64,000 nt of DNA, from the NCBI GenBank assembly GCA_023623175.1, contig JAMNXU010000034.1, forward strand, positions 62,001-126,000. Reading direction: 5' to 3'. A program made the position numbers and the translations under genes. Source of the DNA: Bacillota bacterium (GTDB taxonomy: Bacteria > Bacillota > Clostridia > Acetivibrionales > JAMNXU01). Positions 62,548 through 64,000 of this stretch are shown piece by piece (position 1 is the stretch's first letter; every line of letters starts with the position of its first letter). The notes under the pieces are model-generated. The model was not told the origin of the DNA, searched no databases, and was given only the letters and a program-made list of their open reading frames with translations.

Positions 62548-64000
62548 GTGCAAAAACCTTTATACAATGTAAGACCCATCAGGGACCTGAAAGACATGCT
62601 ATGCCAGAGCCAGAAACTGTTCGGAGAAAGAAACGCTTTTTTGATAAAGGAAAAGGACGATAAATACAAGGGAATAACATTCACGGAATTTAAGAACGAT
62701 GTCGATGCATTGGGCACGGCATTTCTTAGTTTAGGCCTGAAAGACGCTTTTATAGCTGTTATGGGCGAAAACCGCTATGAATGGTGCCTGACCTACCTGG
62801 CAACCGTGAACGGCACCGGTGTCATCGTACCGCTGGACCGGGAACTCCCGGCCGATGAAATACAAAATCTCCTTCACCGTTCAGGAGCGCAGGCAATAGT
62901 ATATTCAGGAAAACACGATGAAGCAATCCAAAATATCTCATCTTCGCTTCCCTGCCTTAAATACCTGATAAACATGGATGCCACGGAGGACAGCGACAAC
63001 TGCCTGTCGCTCAGAAAACTTGTGGAAAAGGGCAAGGCGCTGATTAAATCCGGGGACAGGTCCTATATCGACGCGCGCATTGATCCTGATGCGCTGAGCG
63101 TCCTGATTTTCACGTCGGGTACCACGGGCATTCCCAAGGGAGTCATGCTCTCCCACACGAACATCTGCGCAAACATGATGGCGGTTTGCTCTGCCCTGTA
63201 TATCGACAGCAGCGACTCCGCCCTTTCGATCCTGCCGCTGCACCACACCTACGAATGCACGGCCGGTTTTCTTGTCATGACCTATAACGGCTGTGCCGTT
63301 TCATTCAACGAAGGTCTCAAGCATATTTCAAAAAATTTGAGGGAAACGCGCCCCTCAATCCTTATGCTTGTTCCGCTGATAATTGAAAACATGTACAGGA
63401 AGATATGGGAACAGGCGCGCAAGAAGAAAACCACCTATATCAAGCTTAAAACGGCTATTTTCATATCAGATTTGCTGTATAACGTGTTCGGCCTCGATAT
63501 CAGGAAAAAGCTGTTCAGGACAATCCATGAAAGTATCGGCGGAAGAGTGCGCCTGATAATATCCGGCGCCGCAGCTCTCGATCCCGAAGTCTCAAAGGGA
63601 TTAAGGTCGCTGGGTATTACGGTGCGGCAGGGCTACGGCCTGACTGAATGTTCTCCCATAGTTACGGTCAACCGTGACCACGAATTTAAGGATTCGTCCA
63701 TAGGTCTCCCTCTTCCCGGCGTCGATGTTAAAATTGTGAATCCCAACGAGGAAGGAATCGGAGAACTTGCCGTCAAAGGCGACAACGTAATGCTCGGGTA
63801 TTACAACAATCCCGAAGAAACCCAGAAAGTCCTCAGGGACGGGTGGCTCTACACCGGCGACCTGGGTTACTGCGACGATGACGGCTTTTTCTACATTACT
63901 GGACGCAAAAAGAATGTCATTGTCACCAAGAATGGAAAGAACATCTATCCCGAAGAACTGGAAGCGCTGCTCGCCAAAAGTCCCTATATCCTGGAATCAA
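62548..64000 (+). CDS. Long-chain acyl-CoA synthetase / AMP-forming ligase, truncated by the right edge
   Basis: A GTG at 62548 behind AAAAGGGGG opens a frame of 484 codons with no stop in the window. It is an ANL-superfamily enzyme: P-loop FTSGTTGIPKGVMLSH near 187-202, YGLTECSP (A5), GELAVKGDNVMLGYYNNPEET, YTGDLGYCDDDGFFYITGR (A7-A8) and TKNGKNIYPEELE. It activates a carboxylic acid as acyl-AMP and forms a thioester with CoA. The gap structure and N-terminal region fit long-chain fatty acyl-CoA ligases, but the acid is not known. About 70-100 C-terminal residues are missing. Confidence 0.88.
   Translation, partial: MQKPLYNVRPIRDLKDMLCQSQKLFGERNAFLIKEKDDKYKGITFTEFKNDVDALGTAFLSLGLKDAFIAVMGENRYEWCLTYLATVNGTGVIVPLDRELPADEIQNLLHRSGAQAIVYSGKHDEAIQNISSSLPCLKYLINMDATEDSDNCLSLRKLVEKGKALIKSGDRSYIDARIDPDALSVLIFTSGTTGIPKGVMLSHTNICANMMAVCSALYIDSSDSALSILPLHHTYECTAGFLVMTYNGCAVSFNEGLKHISKNLRETRPSILMLVPLIIENMYRKIWEQARKKKTTYIKLKTAIFISDLLYNVFGLDIRKKLFRTIHESIGGRVRLIISGAAALDPEVSKGLRSLGITVRQGYGLTECSPIVTVNRDHEFKDSSIGLPLPGVDVKIVNPNEEGIGELAVKGDNVMLGYYNNPEETQKVLRDGWLYTGDLGYCDDDGFFYITGRKKNVIVTKNGKNIYPEELEALLAKSPYILES

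Overview
The window looks like chromosomal DNA of an anaerobic, endospore-forming, fermentative member of the Clostridia. The signs are an alpha/beta-type small acid-soluble spore protein, a GerMN lipoprotein, a DacF-like carboxypeptidase, a three-subunit [FeFe]-hydrogenase operon, two T-box leaders in front of aminoacyl-tRNA synthetase genes, GGAGG-type ribosome binding sites and Gram-positive promoter and LexA sequences. Clostridium cluster III-like relatives seem plausible, but this is a guess from gene content. Most genes lie on the minus strand. I see no rRNA, tRNA, CRISPR array, prophage or transposase gene.

Layout. 1-3 kb: a truncated small membrane protein gene, a VOC protein, a MutS-like ATPase and a second small membrane protein paralogous to the truncated one. 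3-7 kb: argJ, cheW, a Cys/His amidase-like protein and a TIM-barrel sugar isomerase-like protein. 7-17 kb: a zinc-finger Clp ATPase, uvrA with a LexA box over its promoter, a 642-residue glutamine synthetase on the plus strand, and uvrB. 17-24 kb: HAD hydrolase, J-domain protein, metallophosphoesterase, a DUF1854 protein overlapping an ABC exporter, and pgi. 24-30 kb: amidohydrolase, a 1036-residue GNAT fusion protein, the spore protein and a URO-D-family protein. 30-38 kb: T-box-pheS-pheT, a membrane protein, an rRNA methyltransferase and infC-rpmI-rplT. 38-43 kb: galE, folA, thyA and T-box-thrS. 43-51 kb: carbohydrate genes (beta-helix protein, AGE-family epimerase, alpha-barrel protein, 2-hydroxyacid dehydrogenase, nagA, ROK kinase). 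51-57 kb: hydC-hydB-hydA. 57-64 kb: small proteins, GerMN lipoprotein, ComEA-like protein, DacF-like protein and a truncated acyl-CoA synthetase.

Functional groups. ROK kinase and NagA would phosphorylate and deacetylate N-acetylhexosamines, and the other genes on that strand suggest processing of an extracellular glycan. Pgi links to glycolysis, and the hydrogenase would dispose of reducing equivalents as H2. FolA and ThyA make up the thymidylate cycle. UvrA and UvrB are the nucleotide excision repair proteins, but here they are separated by the glutamine synthetase gene.

Less ordinary content: (i) a family of intergenic palindromic repeats built on GGGACAYGGGGACGGTTC...TGTCCC, present at six sites; (ii) a 115-bp element with 28-bp imperfect inverted ends, with a deleted second copy 17.5 kb away; (iii) a hydrogenase HydB subunit fused to a GltD/NfnB-like NADPH:flavin module; (iv) a GNAT domain fused to about 870 residues of unknown, beta-rich protein; (v) an ATA start codon on infC behind an attenuator-like leader.
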